Of a DNA stretch of 64,000 nucleotides, positions 35,472 to 43,343 are shown one piece after another. How positions within the stretch are numbered: the first letter of the stretch is position 1; every line of letters starts with the position of its first letter. The notes below the pieces were generated by a model. That model worked only from the letters and a program-made list of their open reading frames with translations. It ran no database searches and was not told where the DNA came from. Origin of the DNA: Prevotella denticola. GTDB taxonomy: Bacteria > Bacteroidota > Bacteroidia > Bacteroidales > Bacteroidaceae. A program made the translations under genes and the position numbers. The stretch is from contig NZ_UGTM01000002.1 in assembly GCF_900454835.1 (NCBI RefSeq), positions 992,001 through 1,056,000 of the forward strand, in the 5' to 3' direction.

Positions 35472-35962
35472 GACATAAGGTTTCCACCTTATTATATATG
35501 GCAGCACTCACGGCAACCGTCGCTGGTGCTGTCTCGTGCAGCGATTCCCGGACCTACGACCACTACGAGAGTGTGCCGCTTCAGGGCTGGCTGCGCAACG
35601 ACACGCTTGTCTTCGATGTACCCCGGCAATGGGAAGGCACCTATCAGTTAGGCCTCGGCATACGTGCCGCACAGACTTACCCCTACCGCAGCATAAGTAT
35701 GCTCATGGAACGAAAGGTAATCAACTGCAGGCACCGGAAGAAGCTGGAGACCCTCTACCATGACACCATCAACTGCGAAATCATCACCGACAAGGGGGTG
35801 CTGGCAGGGCAGGACGGCATCAGCAGCACCGAAATCCTCCATCCCGTCACCACCTTTCAACTGAACCGCAACGACTCTCTGCACATTACCGTACACCATA
35901 TCATGAGCCGGGATGCCGTTCCCGGCATCAGTGACATCGGCCTCAGAATGGAACGGAAATAA
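35468..35962 (+). CDS. gldH: Gliding motility lipoprotein GldH
   Basis: A 164-residue lipoprotein of the GldH family, with the signal peptide ending in VAGAVSC (Cys24). GldH was found through gliding mutants in Flavobacterium, but it is kept in non-gliding Bacteroidales, where it may support cell-envelope functions linked to type IX secretion. Family features include SRTYDHYESVPLQGW near the N-terminus and the ending GISDIGLRMER. The ATG overlaps the PSP1 stop by four bases. Confidence 0.92.
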   Translation: MRHKVSTLLYMAALTATVAGAVSCSDSRTYDHYESVPLQGWLRNDTLVFDVPRQWEGTYQLGLGIRAAQTYPYRSISMLMERKVINCRHRKKLETLYHDTINCEIITDKGVLAGQDGISSTEILHPVTTFQLNRNDSLHITVHHIMSRDAVPGISDIGLRMERK

Positions 35963-36048
35963 CCGTCCCGACCGTCTTCTACTGGTCGACACGGCCTGTC
36001 TGCCAGTCTGCAAAAGCTGTATGCCTGCCGGACAGGAACTGACAGGAA

Positions 36049-38340
36049 TCAGTCTTTAGGGCGGAGATAGCCCGTTGGTATGGTCTTCTGAGGCTCATCT
36101 ACATTACGGTCAAGTTTCTTGCGTCCGAAGTCAAAACAATAAGACAGCTTGACGACGACGGACGGGGAAATGTCCGGCGATATAAACCTGTCAGTACGCT
36201 GGTAGATTTCCGAGTTGATGTATTCCTTTCCATAAGTCTTACGATTGAAGAAGTTAGCCAGTGACACCGAAGCGAACCACCTTCCTTTCGCATAAGACGC
36301 AGAAAGACTGTAGACACAGGGGAGATCAGAATAAGCGGATGAGGTAAAGTCCATGCTTTTGTATTTTGACACATAGCTCCCGGAGAACGTAAAGCTACCA
36401 CAGCTGTACATCGCATCAAACGAACAGACAAAGCCCCTTAGAGGATTCCTGAAATCATCGTTGGTCTTCATCGTGTAATACGAAATCCCCCCAGACACCT
36501 GCAGACTGTTGTCGAGAAGGAAAGAAGTCACTTTATAATCGAACATAAACTGACACAAGGACTTTCCTAAAGCGTAGGAATGAATCAGCCGGTTATTTTC
36601 CTGATAATAGACATCATGTATGCTGTGCCGCGACAGAAAAGCGTTTACCGACGCATTCATCATCAGTCTGCTGAAGCTGTACGAATAGGACACTGACGGC
36701 ATATAAGCTACCACGTGCTCCAGTTCCTTGTTTCCTTTCACCTGCTCATAGGCATTCACATTCTGATAAAGATCGCTCTTCCATTGGATAGGGGGAGCGA
36801 CATATCCGGTCTTGGCGTTTACGACAAGATGTCCCTTCTCCCCTGTCTTGCAGGAAACATACAGTGTGGGGAGGAAGAGCCAGGTGTTCTCTTCCGCATC
36901 ACTGACCTTGGACGACACATGGCGCAACGTAAGCTCCGTCTGGGCAAACAGCCGCTCGGAGAAAGAATAACGGTATTGAAGGTCAGCCTGTATATAATTG
37001 TTGACAAGCCGCTGCCTGCTGTCCACGTCACCTCCATACCGATCTTTATAGACATTCCCGAGGTCATAGAGCCGGAATGTAAAACCGCCGTTCTTTTCCG
37101 TATTATGGATATAGGTCAGCCCCACGCTGAAATCATGGCTGTTCTCCATCGTCGAAACAGCCGAGCCGTAAGCACCTTCTGTCATCGTTCTGTCGAAATC
37201 ATTATGCCCATACTGATAGGAACCTGCAAGCATCAGATAATTCTTCTTGTCCAAGGTGTAATACGTATAGCCGTTAAGATAAACACTCGCATTTCTCGCA
37301 TTCTCCCTCACGACAGACAGAGAGGGAGAATACACAGCTGGAAGATAGGCTGACGAGGAGACATTGTCACTATGAGGGATGTGCTCCATCACACCACCGA
37401 CCTTCAAGGAAATCTGCACCCTGTCGGTTATCCTGTTCATACCCCAGTAGAAATAAGGTTTTGTCGAGGAAAGCCTGTAGTCATCCGTTACCGACTTTCT
37501 CTTGAAAGACACCGGCAGTCCGACCTTCTCTTCCACCTCATTCTCATTTTTCCTGTAGTCGGTAAAATCCGTTCCCGCAATTAGACTGTGCGTCCACGTG
37601 TTACAGTTGTATTTAAGTACAGCACCATATTCTCCTGCCGTGTTCAGCAGCGTCGTAGACGATCTCAGCTCAAGATATCCGCCATGGCGATAGCTTCTCA
37701 CGATGTAGTCGACAACTGCTTCATAACCGGCAAACTTTCCTGTCGGAACAGAATGATAGTCTATCCTTATGACATCATTCGGTCTCACCGCATTGATTTC
37801 TTCCCGGCTTGCCGGTACGCCATTGATACACAATGTCACGTTCTTCCTATCCGAAGTAGAGACCGTGCCGGAAGTCTTACTGATGCGGAGTTCCGGTATC
37901 ATCATGTTAGCCAGAAGGCCCAGCCCCGTATTCGTTCCTTTCCGTTGTTTCTGTACCGGGAAATACATCGATTTGCTATTCCCATGTATGACCCTGCTTC
38001 CTTGTACGACCACCTCCTGCAAGGCGACGGCATCTTCCTCCAGTACGAAATCCCGCCTGATTTCCACCTGCTTTCCTCTGAAGACAGCTTTCTGCGACTT
38101 GAAACCCTCATAGCTCACACTTACCACGATACTGTCAGAACAGGGAACGGTGAGCGAGTAGAGACCTGTCACATCCGTCTGGACAGTTCTTGCTTCTCCA
38201 AGGCTGACCGCCCTTACCGTTGCATAAGGAAGTCCGGCACCACCCTTGTCCGATACGATACCCGAAAGCGTCGTCACATCCCCTCCATAACAGGCTATGG
38301 AAGAAATTACCGCCAGAAACAAAGAAAAAATACGAATCAT
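36049..38340 (-). CDS. Outer-membrane barrel protein (TonB-receptor-like) of the RiPP locus
   Basis: A 763-residue outer-membrane protein. The signal peptide (about 1-20) is followed by a carboxypeptidase-regulatory-like domain (about 24-95, VTTLSGIVSDKGGAGLPYATV), a plug-like domain with VALQEVVVQGSR (about 103-115) and INGVPASREEINAVRPNDVIRIDYHS, and a C-terminal barrel of about 500 residues. It starts 11 bases after the radical SAM maturase stop and is the last gene of the precursor-maturase-barrel operon. It may export, import or anchor the modified peptide; that is inference. The chain is shorter than most SusC-type receptors and ends TGYLRPKD rather than in an aromatic residue. Confidence 0.85.
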   Translation of the reverse strand: MIRIFSLFLAVISSIACYGGDVTTLSGIVSDKGGAGLPYATVRAVSLGEARTVQTDVTGLYSLTVPCSDSIVVSVSYEGFKSQKAVFRGKQVEIRRDFVLEEDAVALQEVVVQGSRVIHGNSKSMYFPVQKQRKGTNTGLGLLANMMIPELRISKTSGTVSTSDRKNVTLCINGVPASREEINAVRPNDVIRIDYHSVPTGKFAGYEAVVDYIVRSYRHGGYLELRSSTTLLNTAGEYGAVLKYNCNTWTHSLIAGTDFTDYRKNENEVEEKVGLPVSFKRKSVTDDYRLSSTKPYFYWGMNRITDRVQISLKVGGVMEHIPHSDNVSSSAYLPAVYSPSLSVVRENARNASVYLNGYTYYTLDKKNYLMLAGSYQYGHNDFDRTMTEGAYGSAVSTMENSHDFSVGLTYIHNTEKNGGFTFRLYDLGNVYKDRYGGDVDSRQRLVNNYIQADLQYRYSFSERLFAQTELTLRHVSSKVSDAEENTWLFLPTLYVSCKTGEKGHLVVNAKTGYVAPPIQWKSDLYQNVNAYEQVKGNKELEHVVAYMPSVSYSYSFSRLMMNASVNAFLSRHSIHDVYYQENNRLIHSYALGKSLCQFMFDYKVTSFLLDNSLQVSGGISYYTMKTNDDFRNPLRGFVCSFDAMYSCGSFTFSGSYVSKYKSMDFTSSAYSDLPCVYSLSASYAKGRWFASVSLANFFNRKTYGKEYINSEIYQRTDRFISPDISPSVVVKLSYCFDFGRKKLDRNVDEPQKTIPTGYLRPKD

Positions 38341-38351
38341 AGTCTTCTGGA

Positions 38352-39656
38352 TTATTTGTTTTTCTGCTGTAAATAGTACTGGAAGAGCATTTCTTTAAGG
38401 CTCTGTCTATTTTCTAGGATATAGTGATCACATAAGGTGTTCTTTCCTCCATCAAATTTATTTTCAAGTCGACTTCTAGGACACCCCCCACTACAAATCG
38501 GCAATATACTACATCCAAGACATCTCTTATCATTAACAAAAGTGCCATGAATCATATATCGTTTGAAAAGGGATGAGTTCCTAAATTTATCATCAACAAC
38601 AGAACCAATTTCTCTTTCCCGAATACCTATATCTTCCAAGCATTTGTAAAGCTCTCCCTTCGGTCCTATAACAAAAGAATTACTTTGAGTTGCTATACAT
38701 CCTTTGCAGATAGAAGTAGGGAAAAAAACGTTTTCATCATTTCTTGATAAAGAAGTATGGAATGTAGACAATTCTTTTGTTGAAAAAAAATTTGTCTTAT
38801 AACCACAATCGTTATCTCCCCTCAAAATACCTGGATAAACATATATATTCGCTGCTTTAGGATACTTCCTGGCAATAGTCTCCTTAAACTCAAAGTAATC
38901 ATGAGAATTATGCTTTCCAACATTAACCCTAATACTTATAAAAGAACTTGGACACCTTACTACAAACTCGTCTAAATTACACATTATCACATCAAATGAG
39001 CCTTTGCCTGTCGGGTAGACACGTAATTTATCATGATTATCCTTTACTCCATCAAAAGTAATCTGAATGTGGTTTAAGGGAAATCTCTCAAAAACATCAA
39101 GTACTTTTCCCCGTAATAGAGTCGCATTAGTTATAATTGAATGAAAATTAATCTTAATATTATTCAGCTCTAACCTCTGTAGGATATACTCCATTCGATC
39201 AATTGCTAATAAAGGCTCTCCTCCAAACCAAGTAAGATTCACAAAAGAGTTATCAGAATTCCTTTTAATAAATTCAAAAATATCATTACATATCTCATAA
39301 GAAATGATACTTTTAGGCTTTGAAACCTCAAAACAATATGGACATCTAAGGTTACATTGGATAGTTGGGGCAATCGTCAAATTCATTATTTGTCTTGAAT
39401 AAGACCAAATGTTTTGTTTCAAAATTATACCATCTAAAAAGGACTGGTCATCAATATCTGTCGTTAGCACCCCCAAATCTACTAAACTTTTTACAATTGC
39501 ATCATCTTCTAACAAAAAAGAGTCTTCTCCCTTTTTGAAAGATAACAATTCCTCATACAAATCTTTATTTAACTCCAAGAAACTATTGTTCTTGGAGTTA
39601 AAAAGAAAATACATATTATCTTGCTCAAAAAGCAATACATATTTAGATACTATCAT
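38352..39656 (-). CDS. Radical SAM/SPASM peptide maturase
   Basis: A 434-residue radical SAM enzyme that probably modifies the adjacent precursor peptide. The N-terminal 90 residues resemble a peptide-recognition region (MYFLFNSKNNSFLELN). The radical SAM motif CNLRCPYC supplies Cys101, Cys105 and Cys108 for the 4Fe-4S cluster, followed by WFGGEPLL. The C-terminal SPASM domain has CKGC, then GPKGELYKC, then CLGCSILPICSGGC and a final CDH, enough for two auxiliary clusters. SPASM enzymes form thioether or carbon-carbon links in peptides. The gene is visibly AT-rich compared with its neighbours. It lies 33 bases after the precursor gene. Confidence 0.93.
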   Translation of the reverse strand: MIVSKYVLLFEQDNMYFLFNSKNNSFLELNKDLYEELLSFKKGEDSFLLEDDAIVKSLVDLGVLTTDIDDQSFLDGIILKQNIWSYSRQIMNLTIAPTIQCNLRCPYCFEVSKPKSIISYEICNDIFEFIKRNSDNSFVNLTWFGGEPLLAIDRMEYILQRLELNNIKINFHSIITNATLLRGKVLDVFERFPLNHIQITFDGVKDNHDKLRVYPTGKGSFDVIMCNLDEFVVRCPSSFISIRVNVGKHNSHDYFEFKETIARKYPKAANIYVYPGILRGDNDCGYKTNFFSTKELSTFHTSLSRNDENVFFPTSICKGCIATQSNSFVIGPKGELYKCLEDIGIREREIGSVVDDKFRNSSLFKRYMIHGTFVNDKRCLGCSILPICSGGCPRSRLENKFDGGKNTLCDHYILENRQSLKEMLFQYYLQQKNK

Positions 39657-39689
39657 ACGACAGCTTCCATAAATTTAACATTATGCTAT

Positions 39690-39911
39690 TCAAATACAAT
39701 TGGGCTTAGGTTGAGGTGGGGGACCAGGATTTGGCTTAGGCTGAGGTGGGGGAGCCGTATAAGTGTGGCAAACCACTAAGCGCCTACAAACAATGACACA
39801 AAATCCTGTATCAGTTCCTGTATCCGATTTTCCACCCAGGACCTTTGACATGGACTCTTCTCCAATAACATCAGCCGGTTTTATAACCGTCAAATTGAAT
39901 TTCTTTTTCAT
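39690..39911 (-). CDS. Double-glycine-leader natural product precursor peptide
   Basis: A 73-residue peptide with a leader ending in a Gly-Gly site (SKVLGG, Gly26-Gly27), as in GG-type precursors of Bacteroidales radical SAM systems. The core (28-73) has cysteines at 38, 42, 48 and 72. The run CVIVCRRLVVC is a candidate target for cross-linking, and the tail contains two copies of PPPQPKPN (54-61 and 64-71). It is the first gene of the operon and begins with MKKKFNLTVI. Promoter at 40024-40054. The product type (thioether, C-C link or other) cannot be told from sequence. Confidence 0.88.
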   Translation of the reverse strand: MKKKFNLTVIKPADVIGEESMSKVLGGKSDTGTDTGFCVIVCRRLVVCHTYTAPPPQPKPNPGPPPQPKPNCI

Positions 39912-40023
39912 AAAGAATCAATTTAAGTTTCTTCTACTCGTATAGTTTTTCGATGCTACTCCTTTTTGACAGTCTGGTCTGCTGAGAAATATGTCGACAA
40001 ATTAATCATTTAGGTTTATGGTG

Positions 40024-40054
40024 CAAATCTAATATTATGAAACAAGAAAAGCAA
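40024..40054 (-). promoter_or_regulatory. Promoter of the RiPP operon
   Basis: On the minus strand TTG (40052-40054), 20 bases, then TAGATTTG (40024-40031). It matches the Bacteroidetes pattern, with a leader of about 105 bases before the precursor ATG at 39911. Confidence 0.75.
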
Positions 40055-40347
40055 GGAAAACATTAGATAAATGGAAATCATTACAAAAGTTTAACATTTC
40101 AACAGTATCGAGTGGACTGTCCAACAGGAATCACCTGGTTGCAGCCCCAATCAATTCATTAAGAAGAACTGATTTTCTTTGACACGGACACCGTCATATG
40201 TCTATATTATGAATCGTGAGAACCTTTATACATCAGTTCTGATTTCAGACTCCGGACATCAACCTTACATACGCAAAGCTGACTGTGCGAACCATCTGAT
40301 TTCCAGTACATTACAAGAAACATAACAAAAGGTGCTTAGTTCCATCG

Positions 40348-40430
40348 CAAGTAACGCCTGATTGACGTGCAAGTAAGCCTTGGTTGCAAGCCAAGTAACG
40401 CCTGATTGAAATCAAGACAGGCATGGGTTG
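40348..40430. repeat. 22-bp periodic array, CAA-N11-TTG family (copy 2)
   Basis: Units start at 40348, 40370, 40392 and 40413. The 17-base cores are CAAGTAACGCCTGATTG (twice) and CAAGTAAGCCTTGGTTG, with 5-base spacers ACGTG and CAAGC. The last unit is one base longer and its spacer is shorter. It lies between the divergent RiPP operon and the DUF3078 gene. The core at 40370 is nearly the reverse complement of a core in the array at 11716. Confidence 0.8.
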
Positions 40431-40546
40431 CAATCCACATCCCGGCCGACCCTGAATTGTAATGCCGTTTACGCATTGAGACCGCATAATTTACTGCAAC
40501 AAACAAGAATTTCCAGAAACTGAACTGGAAATTGAAAAAAATACCG

Positions 40547-40554
40547 TAAGTTTG
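40547..40554 (+). promoter_or_regulatory. -7 box before the DUF3078 gene
   Basis: TAAGTTTG fits TAnnTTTG, 22 bases before the ATG at 40577. No clear -33 TTG was found. Confidence 0.5.
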
Positions 40555-40576
40555 CACCTGTTATCTCTATAGAATA

Positions 40577-41854
40577 ATGAAACGGAACTTCTTAATCACG
40601 ATATTTCTGGGCATAGGGCTGGGTGCCGCCGCCCAGGTTCACCGTCCCGTGTCCGTCCGTAAGGATATAAAGCCGCATACGGAGAGCATACAGGCGTATG
40701 CCGACTCTCTGGATGCCGCAAGAGACAGCATCTTTTCACGCAAGACACCAGGCTGGAAGCGTGACAGCCGGCTGCGCCGGAACAAAATGCAGCTGTTCAT
40801 GCCGCTGACCTATTACGGCAATGTGGCAGAGAACCTGTTTACACGTGGCAGGAAAGACAATCCTTTCCTTGCAGAGCTGATGCGCCTCTATCTGTCGCGT
40901 CCCGACCTCGTGGCAGGGACAGACCGCGCGCTGCGCTCCCAGCAGACGAAGCTCGACGAGATTGAGACACCGATCCATCACGATGTGAAGCTGGTGGAGA
41001 AAGTCCCCCTGCGCCCTGCCGACCCACAGACAGTACCGGTCGAAGTCATGGTGCTGCGCCCTAACTTCTGGACTTTCCAGGGCGACTATGCCCTGCAGTT
41101 CCTGCAGAACTATGTGACAGGGAACTGGTACAAAGGAGGCGAAAGCAACTATTCGGCACTGGCCTCACTGGTGATGCAGGCCAATTACAATAACAAGCAG
41201 AAGGTAAAGTGGGAGAACCGGCTGGAACTGAAGTACGGCCTGCAGAGCAGCCGGTCGGACTCGCTGCACAACTTCAAGAGCACGGAAGACCTGATACGCC
41301 TCACGTCGAAACTGGGCCTGCAGGCAACGAAACGCTGGTATTATACGGTGCAGTTCATCGGCAACACACAGTTCTCCCGTTCCTACCGCTCGAACGACCC
41401 GAAGGTGTATGCCGCCTTCCTCTCGCCGCTGAACCTGAACCTCTCCCTCGGTATGGACTATGCCGTCGACTGGCTGGATCACCGCCTGAAAGGCAACTTC
41501 CATCTGGCCCCGTTGGCCTATAACATGAAGTACGCCCGTATGCTCGAGCTTTCTGACCGGCTGGGAATCGATGAAGGACGGCATTTCCTGCACGACTTCG
41601 GTTCAGAGTTCACCGTCGACCTGGAATGGCGGCTGCTGGAGCAGCTGTCATGGAAGACACGCCTATACGGCTATTCCACCTACAAACGTTCGGAACTGGA
41701 ATGGGAAAACACCTTCACCTTCCAGTTCAACCGCTATATCTCGAGCCGCATCTTCATTTATCCACGCTTCGACGACGGTGTAGGACGTGACGACCATCAT
41801 GCCTACTGGCAGCTGAAAGAATTTGCCTCGATAGGATTCCAGTACAGCTTCTGA
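40577..41854 (+). CDS. DUF3078 domain outer-membrane protein
   Basis: A 425-residue exported protein with a signal peptide (cleavage near GAAAQ, residue 20). The family core is visible in LQNYVTGNWYKGGESNYSAL and NNKQKVKWENRLELKYGLQ, then a series of amphipathic strands ending in an aromatic residue (GFQYSF), as in a barrel. DUF3078 proteins are widespread in Bacteroidetes, mostly outer-membrane, with no settled function. Residues 30-160 form an additional, charged N-terminal part. The gene stands alone upstream of hflX. Confidence 0.88.
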   Translation: MKRNFLITIFLGIGLGAAAQVHRPVSVRKDIKPHTESIQAYADSLDAARDSIFSRKTPGWKRDSRLRRNKMQLFMPLTYYGNVAENLFTRGRKDNPFLAELMRLYLSRPDLVAGTDRALRSQQTKLDEIETPIHHDVKLVEKVPLRPADPQTVPVEVMVLRPNFWTFQGDYALQFLQNYVTGNWYKGGESNYSALASLVMQANYNNKQKVKWENRLELKYGLQSSRSDSLHNFKSTEDLIRLTSKLGLQATKRWYYTVQFIGNTQFSRSYRSNDPKVYAAFLSPLNLNLSLGMDYAVDWLDHRLKGNFHLAPLAYNMKYARMLELSDRLGIDEGRHFLHDFGSEFTVDLEWRLLEQLSWKTRLYGYSTYKRSELEWENTFTFQFNRYISSRIFIYPRFDDGVGRDDHHAYWQLKEFASIGFQYSF

Positions 41855-41942
41855 ACGCCTGCATAAAGGCTTCTGGTGCCGCCGCCGTCAACGGAAAGGC
41901 AATTTTCAAGGTCGCTCATTAGCATTTTCCGAATTTTATAAC

Positions 41943-41950
41943 TACCTTTG
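41943..41950 (+). promoter_or_regulatory. -7 box of the hflX promoter
   Basis: TACCTTTG matches TAnnTTTG, 82 bases before the hflX ATG. No -33 TTG stands at the expected distance. Confidence 0.5.
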
Positions 41951-42031
41951 CCATGTGGCAGTCTGTACAGACCCGGACAGGGGGAAGCACGCTGCCACAC
42001 ATGAAGACAAGCCATAACAGAAGCATACCGA

Positions 42032-43279
42032 ATGAAAGAATTCATCATATCTGATGTCAAGGCAGAGACCGCCGTCCTCGTCGGTCTGATTACCAAGGAG
42101 CAGGACGAAGCCAAGACAAAGGAATACCTTGACGAACTGGAGTTCCTGGCCGATACGGCCGGCGCCGTCACCGTGAAACGCTTTACACAGCGTGTGAACG
42201 GCCCGAGCGCCGTCACCTATGTCGGCAAGGGAAAACTCGAAGAGATAAAAGAATACATCAAACAGAAAGAAGACGAGGATGATCCGGTCGGCATGGTCAT
42301 CTTCGACGACGAACTTTCTGCCAAGCAGATGCGCAACATCGAACACGAACTCAGTGTGAAGATACTGGACCGCACCTCGCTCATCCTCGACATATTTGCC
42401 ATGCGCGCCCAGACGGCCAACGCCAAGACACAGGTGGAACTGGCGCAGTACCGCTATATGCTCCCCCGCCTGCAGCGTCTGTGGACGCACCTGGAACGAC
42501 AGGGCGGCGGCTCGGGATCGGGTGGCGGCAAGGGATCGGTAGGACTGCGCGGACCGGGCGAGACCCAGCTGGAGATGGACCGCCGCATCATCCTGCAGCG
42601 TATGTCGCTTCTGAAACAGCGGCTGGCCGAAATAGACAGACAGAAGAACACGCAGCGCAAGAACCGCGGACGGCTGATCCGTGTCGCCCTGGTGGGCTAT
42701 ACGAACGTAGGCAAGTCGACGACGATGAACCTGCTGGCGAAGAGCGAGGTCTTTGCCGAAAACAAACTCTTCGCCACACTGGACACGACCGTACGCAAGG
42801 TGGTCGTGGAAAACCTCCCCTTCCTGCTGGCAGACACCGTGGGATTTATCCGCAAGCTGCCGACCGACCTGGTCGATTCGTTCAAGTCGACACTCGACGA
42901 GGTACGGGAAGCCGACCTGCTGCTGCACATCGTAGACATTTCCCATCCTGACTTTGAAGAACAGATACAGGTCGTCAACAAGACACTGGCCGACCTCGGC
43001 TGTGCCGACAAGCCGTCGATGATCGTCTTCAACAAGATTGACAACTATCACTGGGTAGAAAAGGAAGAAGACGACCTCACGCCTGCTACGAAAGAGAACA
43101 TCACGCTGGACGAACTGAAACGGACGTGGATGGCAAAGGAGCACGACAACTGCCTGTTCATATCCGCCAAGAGAAAGGAGAATATCGACGAGTTCAGGGA
43201 GGTGCTCTACAAGAAAGTGCGCGAGCTGCACGTCCAGAAATATCCCTACAACGATTTCCTCTATAACATAGAGGAGTAA
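42032..43279 (+). CDS. hflX: Ribosome-associated GTPase HflX
   Basis: A 415-residue GTPase that splits stalled or stress-inactivated 70S ribosomes. The N-terminal HflX domain (about 1-195) holds TYVGKGKLEEI, the LDRTSLILDIFAMRAQTANAKTQVELAQ segment and a glycine-rich loop (QGGGSGSGGGKGSVGLRGPGETQLE). The G domain has GYTNVGKST (G1), DTVGFIRKLP (G3), FNKID (G4) and ISAKRKEN (G5). Length and motifs look complete. It starts a plus-strand run with the DUF4954, M16 peptidase and fumarase genes. Confidence 0.96.
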   Translation: MKEFIISDVKAETAVLVGLITKEQDEAKTKEYLDELEFLADTAGAVTVKRFTQRVNGPSAVTYVGKGKLEEIKEYIKQKEDEDDPVGMVIFDDELSAKQMRNIEHELSVKILDRTSLILDIFAMRAQTANAKTQVELAQYRYMLPRLQRLWTHLERQGGGSGSGGGKGSVGLRGPGETQLEMDRRIILQRMSLLKQRLAEIDRQKNTQRKNRGRLIRVALVGYTNVGKSTTMNLLAKSEVFAENKLFATLDTTVRKVVVENLPFLLADTVGFIRKLPTDLVDSFKSTLDEVREADLLLHIVDISHPDFEEQIQVVNKTLADLGCADKPSMIVFNKIDNYHWVEKEEDDLTPATKENITLDELKRTWMAKEHDNCLFISAKRKENIDEFREVLYKKVRELHVQKYPYNDFLYNIEE

Positions 43280-43343
43280 AAAACGACGGGACAGCTCATT
43301 CCCTATGCTCACCCATCTGTCAGGACAATTAAAGAAAAGAAGT

